From Bacillota bacterium (GTDB lineage: Bacteria > Bacillota > Clostridia > Acetivibrionales > DSM-1351): a stretch of DNA of 10,974 nt. The position numbers and the translations under genes were made by a program. Of the stretch, positions 1-8,353 are shown in pieces (the first letter of the stretch is position 1; each line of letters opens with the position of its first letter). The notes beneath the pieces were generated by a model. It saw only the letters and a program-made list of their open reading frames with translations, did not search any database and was not told the origin of the DNA. The DNA is taken from assembly GCA_023436485.1 (NCBI GenBank), contig JAEZIU010000189.1, positions 1-10,974 of the forward strand. The letters run 5' to 3'.

Positions 1-96
1 TTCTTTAACATACTCAACATCCACCAACTCATAGTTTAAATTTTCTACTACCGGTGATACAAGCTCTGTTACAGTTTGCTGAATATTTTTCTTCAT
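1..96 (-). CDS. rimP: Ribosome maturation factor RimP (N-terminal 32 residues only)
   Basis: Partial gene that runs off the left edge. Reading from the ATG at 96-94, the frame stays open to base 1 and encodes 32 residues starting MKKNIQQTVTELVSP and ending with LVDVEYVKE. This matches the start of RimP (YlxS/YhbC family), whose first alpha/beta unit usually ends in a 'ELVDVEYVKE' type strand. RimP binds the 30S subunit and helps its maturation. A GGAGG at 108-112 lies 11 nt before the ATG. In Firmicutes polC is commonly followed by rimP and then nusA, which supports the call although nusA is outside the window. The gene has its own promoter and a long leader (97-352), so it probably begins a new transcription unit. 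The identification rests on a short segment plus context. Confidence 0.85.
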   Translation of the reverse strand, partial: MKKNIQQTVTELVSPVVENLNYELVDVEYVKE

Positions 97-186
97 GTTT
101 TTTTCTGCCTCCGTAGTTAGGGTTTAAGACCGGTTCAGGTTTGCCTTTACTTTTTATGGCACAAATTTTCAAAACACAAAAACGTA

Positions 187-201
187 GGCACTATAAGTGC
201 C
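187..201 (-). other. Short hairpin with trailing T-rich run in the rimP leader
   Basis: GGCACT (187-192) and AGTGCC (196-201) form a perfect 6-bp stem with a 3-nt loop, extendable by one G-U pair. Read on the minus strand, the stem is followed after 4 nt by TTTTTGTGTTTTG (about 183-171). It could be a weak second intrinsic terminator or a regulatory stem. The short stem and the gap before the T-run make it much weaker than the hairpin at 304-323. Confidence 0.4.
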
Positions 202-289
202 CTTGTAATAATTTTAACATGAACCAGACAGCTTACTGCCCTTATTATAAGTTTACCCAGTTATACTCATTTTAAGACCCAATAGAGTT

Positions 290-323
290 CGGATAAACAA
301 TAAAGAGTGGGATTTCCCACTCT
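290..323 (-). terminator. Intrinsic terminator after polC / attenuator of the rimP leader
   Basis: AGAGTGGG (304-311) and CCCACTCT (316-323) pair as a perfect 8-bp, GC-rich stem around a 4-nt loop; sequence symmetry extends to 9 bp. On the minus strand the stem is followed directly by TTATTGTTTATCC, a moderately U-rich tract. It lies about 120 nt beyond the polC stop, so it can end the polC transcript. It also lies downstream of the promoter at 359-387, so it can stop transcripts made from that promoter. The interrupted U-tract suggests incomplete, possibly factor-assisted termination. Confidence 0.7.
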
Positions 324-358
324 CGGTAGTCAAGTCTATTAAACCTCTATCCTAGGGT

Positions 359-387
359 ATTATATCACTATTATTTCTAATTATCAA
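359..387 (-). promoter_or_regulatory. Near-consensus housekeeping (sigma-A type) promoter for the rimP operon
   Basis: On the minus strand TTGATA (387-382) is separated by exactly 17 nt from TATAAT (364-359). The three bases before the -10 box are TGA, which fits an extended -10 motif (TGnTATAAT). Only one base of the -35 and none of the -10 differ from TTGACA/TATAAT. The start point should fall near 350-352. The promoter sits between the polC stop and the hairpin at 304-323, so its transcript must pass through that hairpin to reach rimP. Confidence 0.75.
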
Positions 388-440
388 CAATTTATTGCTG
401 TTTTATAAAAAATTGCTACTTTTTCGTGTTTGCTTAATAA

Positions 441-3400
441 TTAAAATAAACACAGTTGGTTACTATCCGGCATTCCTTCCAATACCTTGTTTCTATCCAA
501 TATTTCAATTACCGATTTACTTATTTTTGACTTGGTTCTTAACTCATCAATCGAAAGGAATTCACCGTTTTTGCGAGCCTCAACAATGTTTTGCGCTGCT
601 GCTCCTCCCAATCCCTGAAGTGCATTCAAAGGTGGCCTGATGCTTTGATCTTCGATTCTGAATTTAGTTGCCTCTGAAAGGTACAAATCTATTGGGAGAA
701 AATTTATTCCTCTAGCATACATTTCGTTTACAACCTCAAGTATTGTAAGGACATTTTTCTCTTTTGTAGTAATATTATTACCTTTCATTTCAAATTCCTT
801 TATTTTGTTTCTTACCTTGTCCTGGCCGTTAGCCATCATTTCAGCATCAAAATCATCGGCTCTTACAGTAAAGTACGTTGCATAGAAGGCCTCAGGATAA
901 TATACCTTGAACCAGGCTATTCTGAACGCCATCATAACATATGCAGCGGCATGGGCCTTGGGGAACATATACTTTATTTTTTTACATGATTGAATATACC
1001 AATCAGGAACCTTATTTTCTTTCATTACGTCTTCATATTCGTCTTTGACACCTTTACCCTTACGTACATCCTCCATTATTTTGAAGGCTGTCTTTGGAGG
1101 AAGTCCTGCGTGCATCAGGTAAATCATGATATCGTCACGGCAGCATATGCTCTGTGATAGCGTTGTAATTCCATCTCTGATTAACTCCTGAGCGTTATTA
1201 AGCCAAACGTCGGTACCATGTGAAAGACCTGATATTCTAATCAATTCTGAAAAGGACTGAGGCTTGGTATCCAGAAGCATTTGTCTTACAAACTTCGTTC
1301 CGAACTCCGGAATAGCAAAGGTTCCTGTTTCGCTTCCTATGTCTTCGGGCTTCACACCAAGAGCATCTGTGGAATTGAACAAACTCATGGTTTTTTCCTC
1401 ACCTATTGGGATTGTTGTTGCATCCACTCCCGTTAAATCTTCAAGCATTCTGATTACCGTAGGATCATCATGCCCCAGAATGTCAAGCTTCAGTATACTT
1501 CCATGAAGAAAGTGGTAGTCAAAATGTGTGGTTACTATATTAGACTGCGTATCATCAGCAGGCCGCTGGATTGGCGAAAAATCGAATATTTCCTTATCCT
1601 TAGGCACTATCATTATTCCGCCGGGATGCTGTCCCGTAGTTCTCTTTATTCCCGTACAACCTTTTACCAATCTGTTTATTTCAGAGTTTGTTACAATTAT
1701 TTCTCTTTCATCCAGATAATTTTTAACATATCCGTATGCGGTTTTTTCAGCAACTGATGCTATAGTACCGGCTCTGAATACATAACCCTCTCCGAAAAGT
1801 TCCTCTGTATATTTGTGTGCCACAGGCTGATAATCCCCTGAGAAGTTCAAGTCAATATCAGGCTCTTTGTCACCGTCAAAACCAAGGAAGGTCTCAAAGG
1901 GTATATCATAACCATCTTTTTTAAGTTTGCTCCCACAATTCGGGCAGTTCTTTTCAGGCATATCAAACCCACAGTCGTATGTACCGTCAAGAATGAATTC
2001 GGAATATTTGCACTTCTCACATACATAGTGAGGCTGTAAAGAATTAACTTCAGTTATTCCCGACATATTTGCTACAAAAGATGACCCTACAGATCCTCTG
2101 GAACCAACCAGATATCCGTCACTCAGGGACTTTGAAACCAGCTTTTGTGCTATGAGGTACATAACGGCAAACCCATTTTTTATAATGGAATTCAATTCTT
2201 TTTCAAGTCTTTGTGCCACAACCTCCGGCAATTCTTCTCCATAAATTTCTTTTGCACGGGTCATTGCCATATTTTCTATATCCTGCTCAGCACCCTCTAT
2301 ATTTGGGGGATACGTCCCCTCAAGCACCGGGGCGATGCTCTCAATCATATCGGCGATAAGATTTGTATTTTCTATTACAACCTCGCGGGCTTTTTCCTCA
2401 CCAAGGTAGCTGAACTCCTCAAGCATTTCATCGGTTGTTCTTAAATAGAGGGGTGCTTGATTGTCAGCGTCAGTGAATCCCCGTCCCGCCATTAGTATTC
2501 TTCGGAATACTTCATCCCTTGGGTCCATAAAGTGAACGTCACATGTGGCAACCACTGGCTTTCTATGCCGTTCTCCAAGTCTGATGATCTTTTTATTGAT
2601 TTTTTTCAATTCTTCCTGGGAGGAGACCTTTCCATTATTTATTAAAAATTGATTATTTCCCAAGGGCTGTATTTCCAGGTAATCATAAAAACGGACTATT
2701 TTTGATATCTCATCCTCGCCCTTGTTGTTGAGTATTGCCCTGTAAAGCTCTCCTGCTTCACATGCACTTCCCAGAATTAGTCCCTCTCTGTATTCCATTA
2801 GAAGTTTTTTTGGTACTCTGGGCTTTTTGTAAAAGTACTTTAAGTGGGATTGCGATACTATTTTGTACAGATTTTTTAGGCCCACCTTGTTTTTAACTAA
2901 AATAATGGCATGATAAGAACTGGCTTTAAGGTTTACCTCTCCGTCAAATGCATTCTGTATATCCTTTATACTTTTACAGCCTTTTTCTTTAAGTACATTT
3001 ATACAATGCATAAATATTTTAGCTGTAGCCATTGAATCATCAACTGCTCTGTGATGATTTTCCAATTCAATCTTTAAATGCTTCGCTACTATGTTTAGCT
3101 TGTACCTGCCAAGTTCAGGAAACATTTTTCTGCAAAGCTCCAAGGTATCTATATATGGATTTTTTACTTTTTCACCCATTAATTTTGCATTTTGCTTTAT
3201 AAAGCCCACATCAAAGTTTGCATTGTGTGCAACCAGAACACTTCCTTGAATAAATTCCATGAATTCATTCAAAACCTGTTCAATAGGAGGTGCATCCTTT
3301 ACCATATCATCTGTGATACCTGTCAGTTTGACTATAAAACTTGGAATTGATACCCCGGGATTGACAAAAGCACTGAACCTGTCCACAATCTGTCCGTTTC

Positions 3401-4739
3401 TTACCTTGACTGCTCCAATTTCGGTAATTCTGTCCTGCTGTGGATTTAGGCCTGTTGTTTCTATGTCAAATACCACAAAATCATCTTCCAGTGAATGTTC
3501 TTTAGTATTATATACTATAGGTACACTGTCATCCAGAAGATAACACTCAAGTCCGTAAATTACCTTGATATTGTTTTTCTTTGATGCAGCGTATGCCTCA
3601 GGATATGCCTGAACTATACCGTGGTCTGTGACCGCTATCGCCTTGTGTCCCCATTGAGCAGCACGTTTTACCAGTTCTTTTACTGCGGTTACTCCGTCCA
3701 TTGAACTCATTTGAGAATGCAGGTGAAGTTCTACCCGCTTTTCCTCTGCCTCATCGTGCCTTATTTCCTTTTCTGTCTCAGTTATGTCAAATGCCATTAT
3801 TGCAAGTTCTTTAGAAAATTTATCATACTGGGCATCTCCGCGTATACGCAAACAAACGCCTTCTGTTATTCTCTCTGAAATATTCGCGAAATCCTTTTTT
3901 TCAACGAACATTTTTACAGTAACAGAACTGGTGTAATCTGTAACGTCAAATATGTAAATGAATTTGCCGCCTCTGATTTCCCTTGACTCTGTTTTAAAAA
4001 CTTCACCTGCTATAGCAACCTTACCTGAATCAGGCGTTACTTCGGATATCCTCATAATACTGTCAGTAAAAGGCTTTCCGGTAATAACTCCCCTGGAAGG
4101 CATATCTCCCGATCCGGATGACCTGAATTCCTGCTTTTTTTTCTGATCTGAGGGGGAAACAGTTATAGCGGAACTTACTACTTTTGCCTCGTTCTTAACT
4201 TTTTCTGCAACATACTCCTCAATTTTAGCATGGTCAACATGGATATCACAAAATTCAACCTTTACATTTTGGCCTATTGTATCCTTGATATGCTGTTCCA
4301 ACATTGAATGGCAGTTTTGTACTTTTAAGATATCAGCTCCCGCCGTCAAAAGGCTTATTATTATTTTGTTACCCGAAATCTCATATTTAGAACCCGGGAG
4401 AATCCCCCTGCACAACGCTACCTTTGAAGTGAGCATCTGAATTAGCTCACTCCACGTGATACTTAGGTACTCCTCAATGCTATAATTTTTGCCGCATTTT
4501 ACTTTTAGTGTGATATTTGGAGCCCCAAGCTTTTGCTTGAGACATTCCTCTGCTTTTGTAATAAGCGCAATATTTACAATATCCGAACTTGTCGAGTGTA
4601 TTTCAAGCCTGTTCGCCTTTATAAATACACTCATCCTGTCAACTTTTAACTGCTTTAATGAAGAAAATTCCCCGTCAAAATCCATTGCATCGGGGAATAA
4701 ATCACATAAAAACCTATTTACATTATTTGTACTGTCCAT
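441..4739 (-). CDS. polC: DNA polymerase III alpha subunit, Gram-positive PolC type
   Basis: Replicative polymerase of low-GC Gram-positives, extending DNA at the fork and proofreading with a built-in 3'-5' exonuclease. The 1432-residue product is full length and all expected parts are visible. An N-terminal domain (about 1-220) is followed by an OB fold (about 235-320) and a PHP domain starting VELHLHSQMSSMDG (336-349) with TDHG at 371-374. A DEDDh exonuclease is inserted in the PHP: DIETTG (425-430), AHNANFD (504-510), HHRAVDD (562-568). The polymerase core has GSRGSVGSS (879-887) and a CxxC pair of pairs (C907, C910, C932, C935) that probably binds zinc. The likely catalytic aspartates are D961 and D963 in PDIDLNF and D1086 in LKLDILG. 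The protein ends in QLCLF, a sliding-clamp-binding motif. The ATG at 4739 has only a weak Shine-Dalgarno (GGGG, 7 nt upstream). A 76-nt AT-rich gap separates it from ispG, with no clear promoter or terminator. Confidence 0.98.
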   Translation of the reverse strand: MDSTNNVNRFLCDLFPDAMDFDGEFSSLKQLKVDRMSVFIKANRLEIHSTSSDIVNIALITKAEECLKQKLGAPNITLKVKCGKNYSIEEYLSITWSELIQMLTSKVALCRGILPGSKYEISGNKIIISLLTAGADILKVQNCHSMLEQHIKDTIGQNVKVEFCDIHVDHAKIEEYVAEKVKNEAKVVSSAITVSPSDQKKKQEFRSSGSGDMPSRGVITGKPFTDSIMRISEVTPDSGKVAIAGEVFKTESREIRGGKFIYIFDVTDYTSSVTVKMFVEKKDFANISERITEGVCLRIRGDAQYDKFSKELAIMAFDITETEKEIRHDEAEEKRVELHLHSQMSSMDGVTAVKELVKRAAQWGHKAIAVTDHGIVQAYPEAYAASKKNNIKVIYGLECYLLDDSVPIVYNTKEHSLEDDFVVFDIETTGLNPQQDRITEIGAVKVRNGQIVDRFSAFVNPGVSIPSFIVKLTGITDDMVKDAPPIEQVLNEFMEFIQGSVLVAHNANFDVGFIKQNAKLMGEKVKNPYIDTLELCRKMFPELGRYKLNIVAKHLKIELENHHRAVDDSMATAKIFMHCINVLKEKGCKSIKDIQNAFDGEVNLKASSYHAIILVKNKVGLKNLYKIVSQSHLKYFYKKPRVPKKLLMEYREGLILGSACEAGELYRAILNNKGEDEISKIVRFYDYLEIQPLGNNQFLINNGKVSSQEELKKINKKIIRLGERHRKPVVATCDVHFMDPRDEVFRRILMAGRGFTDADNQAPLYLRTTDEMLEEFSYLGEEKAREVVIENTNLIADMIESIAPVLEGTYPPNIEGAEQDIENMAMTRAKEIYGEELPEVVAQRLEKELNSIIKNGFAVMYLIAQKLVSKSLSDGYLVGSRGSVGSSFVANMSGITEVNSLQPHYVCEKCKYSEFILDGTYDCGFDMPEKNCPNCGSKLKKDGYDIPFETFLGFDGDKEPDIDLNFSGDYQPVAHKYTEELFGEGYVFRAGTIASVAEKTAYGYVKNYLDEREIIVTNSEINRLVKGCTGIKRTTGQHPGGIMIVPKDKEIFDFSPIQRPADDTQSNIVTTHFDYHFLHGSILKLDILGHDDPTVIRMLEDLTGVDATTIPIGEEKTMSLFNSTDALGVKPEDIGSETGTFAIPEFGTKFVRQMLLDTKPQSFSELIRISGLSHGTDVWLNNAQELIRDGITTLSQSICCRDDIMIYLMHAGLPPKTAFKIMEDVRKGKGVKDEYEDVMKENKVPDWYIQSCKKIKYMFPKAHAAAYVMMAFRIAWFKVYYPEAFYATYFTVRADDFDAEMMANGQDKVRNKIKEFEMKGNNITTKEKNVLTILEVVNEMYARGINFLPIDLYLSEATKFRIEDQSIRPPLNALQGLGGAAAQNIVEARKNGEFLSIDELRTKSKISKSVIEILDRNKVLEGMPDSNQLCLF

Positions 4740-4815
4740 AGCTTGACCCCATTTATCTAAATCTTCTTGTGCCTTATATTTATGTTTTATTTATCTATTT
4801 TTTATTGGCACCAAA

Positions 4816-5877
4816 CTACATTTGACTTATCTCTTTTATTAATTCCTCAACGACATTTTCCTGAGGAATTTTTCTTATTATTTGACCCTTCTTGAAGAGT
4901 AAAACCTCATTGACACCACCGGCAATACCAATATCGGCATCTTTAGCTTCACCGGGTCCGTTTACGGCACATCCCATGATTGCTACCTTGATATTCTTAT
5001 CTAACTTTTCCAGTAAAGGTTCAATTCTGTTTGCTATATCTATAAGATTAACCTGTGTTCTTCCACAGGTAGGGCATGAAACAATCTCTATGCCTTCTTT
5101 TAATAATCCCAGGGACTTTAGTATCTGTTTTCCTGCTTTTATTTCTTCAACCGGGTCCCCTGTCAATGAAACTCTGATGGTATCACCGATACCTTCGGCG
5201 AGAAGACATCCTATCCCAACTGCCGATTTTACAGTTCCTTTATAAACTGTTCCAGCTTCAGTAACTCCAACATGTAAAGGATATGAGCATTTTTCAGAGA
5301 GCAGCCTGTAGGCAGCTATTGTCATTGGTACACTAGAAGCTTTAATGGAAATCGCTATGTCATTAAAATCAACATTTTCCAGCATAGCTACGTGTGCCAA
5401 TGCACTTTCCACCATACCTTCAGCTGTTACTCCGCCGAATTTCTCCAGAATCCCTTTCTCAACCGAACCGGAATTAACACCGATTCTGATAGGAATTCCC
5501 ATTTCCTTTGCCATACCGGCCACTGTCCTGACCCTGTCATTACCGCCTATATTGCCGGGATTTAGACGTATTTTATCAACACCGTTTTTCATACATTCCA
5601 CCGCAAGTCTGTAGTCATAATGAATATCCGCAACAAGAGGAATTTTTACAGCCTTTTTTATCTCACCTATGGCAGTTGCAGCTTCATTATCAAGAATTGC
5701 TAATCTAGCTATGTCACACCCGGCCTCTTGGAGTCTTTTAATCTGATCGATAGTAGCCTTAACATCTCTTGTGTCCGTATTGGTCATGGATTGAACGGTG
5801 ATTGGAGAATCTCCGCCAATGAAGATATCTCCAACTCTTATTTTTTTGGTTTCTTTTCTTTGTATATAATCTTCCAA
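4816..5877 (-). CDS. ispG: 4-hydroxy-3-methylbut-2-en-1-yl diphosphate synthase (IspG/GcpE)
   Basis: Enzyme of the MEP isoprenoid pathway, cytoplasmic, converting 2-C-methylerythritol 2,4-cyclodiphosphate to HMBPP through a 4Fe-4S cluster. The 353-residue product is the short bacterial form without the plant-type insert. Diagnostic segments are TVQSMTNTDT (27-36) and LVADIHYDYRLA (81-92), LNPGNIG (105-111) and RIGVNSGS (131-138). The cluster ligands appear as CPTC (C268, C271), then C303 and E310 in MGCAVNGPGE, matching the three-cysteine-plus-glutamate set known for IspG. The start is TTG at 5877-5875: the first in-frame ATG (residue 31) would remove conserved N-terminal sequence. Its purine-rich ribosome-binding region (AGAGGATAGGG) overlaps the rseP stop, and only 9 nt separate that stop from the TTG, so the two genes are probably translationally coupled. 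Confidence 0.97.
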   Translation of the reverse strand: MEDYIQRKETKKIRVGDIFIGGDSPITVQSMTNTDTRDVKATIDQIKRLQEAGCDIARLAILDNEAATAIGEIKKAVKIPLVADIHYDYRLAVECMKNGVDKIRLNPGNIGGNDRVRTVAGMAKEMGIPIRIGVNSGSVEKGILEKFGGVTAEGMVESALAHVAMLENVDFNDIAISIKASSVPMTIAAYRLLSEKCSYPLHVGVTEAGTVYKGTVKSAVGIGCLLAEGIGDTIRVSLTGDPVEEIKAGKQILKSLGLLKEGIEIVSCPTCGRTQVNLIDIANRIEPLLEKLDKNIKVAIMGCAVNGPGEAKDADIGIAGGVNEVLLFKKGQIIRKIPQENVVEELIKEISQM

Positions 5878-5886
5878 TTTAAAGCC

Positions 5887-7173
5887 CTATCCTCTTCCTA
5901 TTCTTAATATATCATTAAATGTTGCATATATCATTAGCATTATAAGGAATACAAAGCCTATCATGGATATTAATGCTTCTCTCTCAGGACTCAGTGGTTT
6001 TTTACGGATACCCTCAACAAGGAGGAGTACCAGCTTACTGCCGTCTAATGCAGGGAATGGTATAAGGTTTACCAGACCAAGATTCAAGCTGATCATAGCA
6101 GTAAATGATAATAGGTTTAAGAGTTTATCCATTACTGACGGCCCCTGTTGCACTACATCTTTTATGGTAGTTGTTATTCCTACAGGCCCCATAAGGTCAC
6201 TTGCCGGTACTGTTCCGGTAAATAGCCATCCGATTGAGTAGTATATTGATCTTGCAATTGATATATTGTATCTCACTGATTGACCCAAAGTTGCAAATAT
6301 TCCGCTTTTTGCATGATTAAAGTCAACCCCTATTGCATAGTATTCAGGGTTTTTTCCCTCCATTGGCACTACAGGAGTCAGATTTATATCCTTACCGTTT
6401 CTGTTAACTGTTATTGTTACGTTATTTAATTTTATCTTGTCCAGAGCGTTTGATATATCCTGACGGGAATTCACAGGCATTCCGTTAAGCTTTATAATTC
6501 TGTCTCCGTCCTTAACTCCGGCCTTCATAGCAGGAGATTTACTACTTACGTTTACAACTACATTGGATTCACTTCCATTTTCAGCCTTAGGAGAAAAACC
6601 AAGTTTATACCCGGACATTCTGTCGGGTTTAAAACTAATAGTCTTACTTTCACCGTTTCTTCTTACCTGAAGGTCTATACTCTCATTCGTGAGAGGGTAC
6701 GCAAATATCTCAAGGTCATTTACCTGATATATATTTTTCCCATTATATTTTTCAAGAACGTCACCAACCTGAATTCCGGCCTTATCACCCGCAGAGTCGG
6801 GTAATACTGTCTTAACCTGGTTTGTATAAAAACCTGAGTAAGCCATAATTATAAATGCAAATACGACTGCTATTATTATGTTCATTATTGGCCCAGCCGC
6901 TATTATTGCAGCTCTTACACCAATTGGTTTTCTGTTAAACGCCCTATCGTCATCAGAAGCTTCTTCTTCTCCTTCCATTTTTACATATCCGCCTAATGGA
7001 ATTAGCCTTAAAGAGTAAGTTGTTTCACCTCTGACAAAGCTGAAGATTTTTGGCCCCATAAAGAGTGAAAATTCATTAACCTTTACATTAAACGCCTTTG
7101 CCACTAAAAAGTGACCCAATTCATGAATTATTATTAAAAAGCTCAAGGCCAATATAGCCAGTAAAATTCCCAT
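5887..7173 (-). CDS. rseP: RseP/RasP-family site-2 zinc metalloprotease with two PDZ domains
   Basis: Membrane protease of the M50B family that cuts substrates within the bilayer, typically anti-sigma factors and leftover signal peptides. The zinc motif HELGH is at residues 17-21 in the first membrane segment. A second segment begins at AAGPIMN (92-98), and the third carries NLIPFPALDG (369-378), whose aspartate completes the zinc site. A last segment lies near 400-416. Between segments two and three lie two tandem PDZ-like repeats (about 120-190 and 203-268), each with an AGxxxGDxIxxxNG-type core. The frame is open from an ATG at 7185, but that ATG overlaps a GGAGG (7183-7179) placed 5 nt before the ATG at 7173. 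I therefore chose 7173, giving 428 residues and putting the first membrane segment right at the N-terminus, as in the family. Gene name by family; substrates unknown. Confidence 0.95.
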   Translation of the reverse strand: MGILLAILALSFLIIIHELGHFLVAKAFNVKVNEFSLFMGPKIFSFVRGETTYSLRLIPLGGYVKMEGEEEASDDDRAFNRKPIGVRAAIIAAGPIMNIIIAVVFAFIIMAYSGFYTNQVKTVLPDSAGDKAGIQVGDVLEKYNGKNIYQVNDLEIFAYPLTNESIDLQVRRNGESKTISFKPDRMSGYKLGFSPKAENGSESNVVVNVSSKSPAMKAGVKDGDRIIKLNGMPVNSRQDISNALDKIKLNNVTITVNRNGKDINLTPVVPMEGKNPEYYAIGVDFNHAKSGIFATLGQSVRYNISIARSIYYSIGWLFTGTVPASDLMGPVGITTTIKDVVQQGPSVMDKLLNLLSFTAMISLNLGLVNLIPFPALDGSKLVLLLVEGIRKKPLSPEREALISMIGFVFLIMLMIYATFNDILRIGRG

Positions 7174-7178
7174 ACAAT

Positions 7179-7183
7179 CCTCC
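7179..7183 (-). promoter_or_regulatory. Ribosome binding site that decides the rseP start
   Basis: GGAGG 5 nt upstream of the ATG at 7173-7171. It lies inside the four-codon extension that would begin at 7185, which argues for the inner start. The outer ATG has only a poor AGG-type site. Confidence 0.75.
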
Positions 7184-7207
7184 ATAAGCCTGAATCGGCA
7201 GATTAAT

Positions 7208-8353
7208 TTAAATTATAAGTTGTTTTGCTGTTTCCCTTGCCCAGCTGTCTACTTCTATTATATCATCCAAGCAAGGACAAATATTCACATTATGTCTTTG
7301 TATTACTTTTTCTATTGTTTCCGCAATTTCAGTAAAGCCTATACGATTATCCAGAAATGCTGCAACTGCAATCTCATTTGCCGCATTCATAGCTGCGGGC
7401 ATTGTCCCACCTATTTCTAATGATTTATATGCAAGGCTAAGACATTTAAAGGTGTCTATGTCGGGTTCTTCAAATGTCAAAGGAGGACATTTAAGAAAAT
7501 CCAGCTTGTTAAAATCATTTTTGCATCTGTCCGGGTAGGTTAATGCCAACTGAATCGGTATCCTCATATCAGGTGAACCGAGTTGGGCCATCACCGATCC
7601 GTCTACATATTGTACCATTGAATGTATTATACTTTGCGGATGTACCAAAACCTGAATACTGTCCAAATCCCTCTGAAACAACCATTTTGCTTCAATTACC
7701 TCTAGTCCTTTATTCATAAGTGTAGCGGAATCAATTGTTATCTTGTTTCCCATACTCCAATTTGGATGTTTTAATGCCTGAGCAGGTGTTATATTTTTAA
7801 GCTCTTCTATTTTCTTACCCCTAAAAGGGCCACCCGAAGCAGTTATTATTATTTTTTCTACTTGCTTGTCTTTATTTCCCAAAAGACACTGGTATATAGC
7901 GGAGTGCTCACTGTCAACCGGGAATATATTAACATTATTCCTTTTTGCTTCTTCCATCACCAACTGTCCTGCAGTTACAAGTGTCTCCTTGTTTGCAAGT
8001 GCTATGTTTTTTTTATGCCTGATAGCGTGCATTGTTGGTATCAATCCGGCTGTTCCCACTACGGATGTGACGACGGTATCAATTTCTGAATATTCCACAA
8101 CTCTTTTCATACCATCCTGTCCCCATAGCACCTCAACTCCGGTTCCCTGCAGCCTACTTGACATTTCTTTTGCCAGTTCACTATTACCAACTGAAACAAT
8201 ATCAGGCTTGAATTCATGTACCTGCTTTTCCAAAAGATCTATATTTGAATTTGCTGATAAAGCAGCAACTCTAATCCCAAGGTTTTTTGCCGCCTCTAGG
8301 GTTTGCCTGCCTATTGAGCCTGTTGAACCCATTATGGATATAATTTTCGCCAT
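7208..8353 (-). CDS. dxr: 1-deoxy-D-xylulose 5-phosphate reductoisomerase
   Basis: First committed enzyme of the MEP pathway: rearranges and reduces DXP to methylerythritol 4-phosphate with NADPH. From the ATG at 8353 the product is 381 residues, the usual length. The NADPH-binding GSTGSIG is at residues 9-15. ALANKETLV (118-126) is typical of the family. Metal-binding acidic residues are seen in PVDSEHSA (D147, E149) and NKGLEVIEA (E218), and HPQSIIHSMV (238-247) belongs to the substrate region. The open frame can be extended two codons to a GTG at 8359, but a GGTGG 7 nt before the ATG and the usual family N-terminus (M-x-K-I-x-I-x-G-S-T-G) favour the ATG. It lies 34 nt after cdsA and is followed closely by rseP. 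With ispG it supplies two MEP steps next to uppS, which consumes the isoprenoid product. Confidence 0.98.
   Translation of the reverse strand: MAKIISIMGSTGSIGRQTLEAAKNLGIRVAALSANSNIDLLEKQVHEFKPDIVSVGNSELAKEMSSRLQGTGVEVLWGQDGMKRVVEYSEIDTVVTSVVGTAGLIPTMHAIRHKKNIALANKETLVTAGQLVMEEAKRNNVNIFPVDSEHSAIYQCLLGNKDKQVEKIIITASGGPFRGKKIEELKNITPAQALKHPNWSMGNKITIDSATLMNKGLEVIEAKWLFQRDLDSIQVLVHPQSIIHSMVQYVDGSVMAQLGSPDMRIPIQLALTYPDRCKNDFNKLDFLKCPPLTFEEPDIDTFKCLSLAYKSLEIGGTMPAAMNAANEIAVAAFLDNRIGFTEIAETIEKVIQRHNVNICPCLDDIIEVDSWARETAKQLII

Larger units (their letters stand above)
97..352 (-). promoter_or_regulatory. Long structured leader of the rimP operon
   Basis: From the predicted start near 350-352 to the rimP ATG there are about 255 nt with no convincing reading frame on either strand. 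In transcription order it holds a GC-rich hairpin (304-323), a TATAAT-like box at 244-249 without a good -35, a second short hairpin (187-201) followed by a T-rich run, and the rimP Shine-Dalgarno. The left arm of the second hairpin (GGCAC, 197-201) could instead pair with a distal GTGCC (minus strand, 158-162), but the near partner gives the longer stem. The layout suggests transcription attenuation. In Bacillus subtilis the rimP(ylxS)-nusA operon is known to be autoregulated by NusA-dependent termination in its leader, so a similar arrangement here is a reasonable inference. Bases 97-440 are otherwise non-coding. Confidence 0.5.

Noticed and set aside
244..249. TATAAT at 244-249 (minus) as a second rimP promoter
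   Set aside because: No recognisable -35 lies 16-18 nt upstream, and TATAAT-like strings are frequent in such AT-rich DNA.
395..640. 81-codon plus-strand frame covering the rimP promoter and the end of polC
   Set aside because: It overlaps the polC 3' end in antisense and the promoter region, with no Shine-Dalgarno and a low-complexity hydrophobic translation.
4740..4815. GTGCC...GGCAC inverted repeat in the ispG-polC gap as a terminator
   Set aside because: The arms are only 5 bp and are separated by about 38 nt of AT-rich sequence, with no T-run at the right place. I also found no acceptable promoter for polC here.
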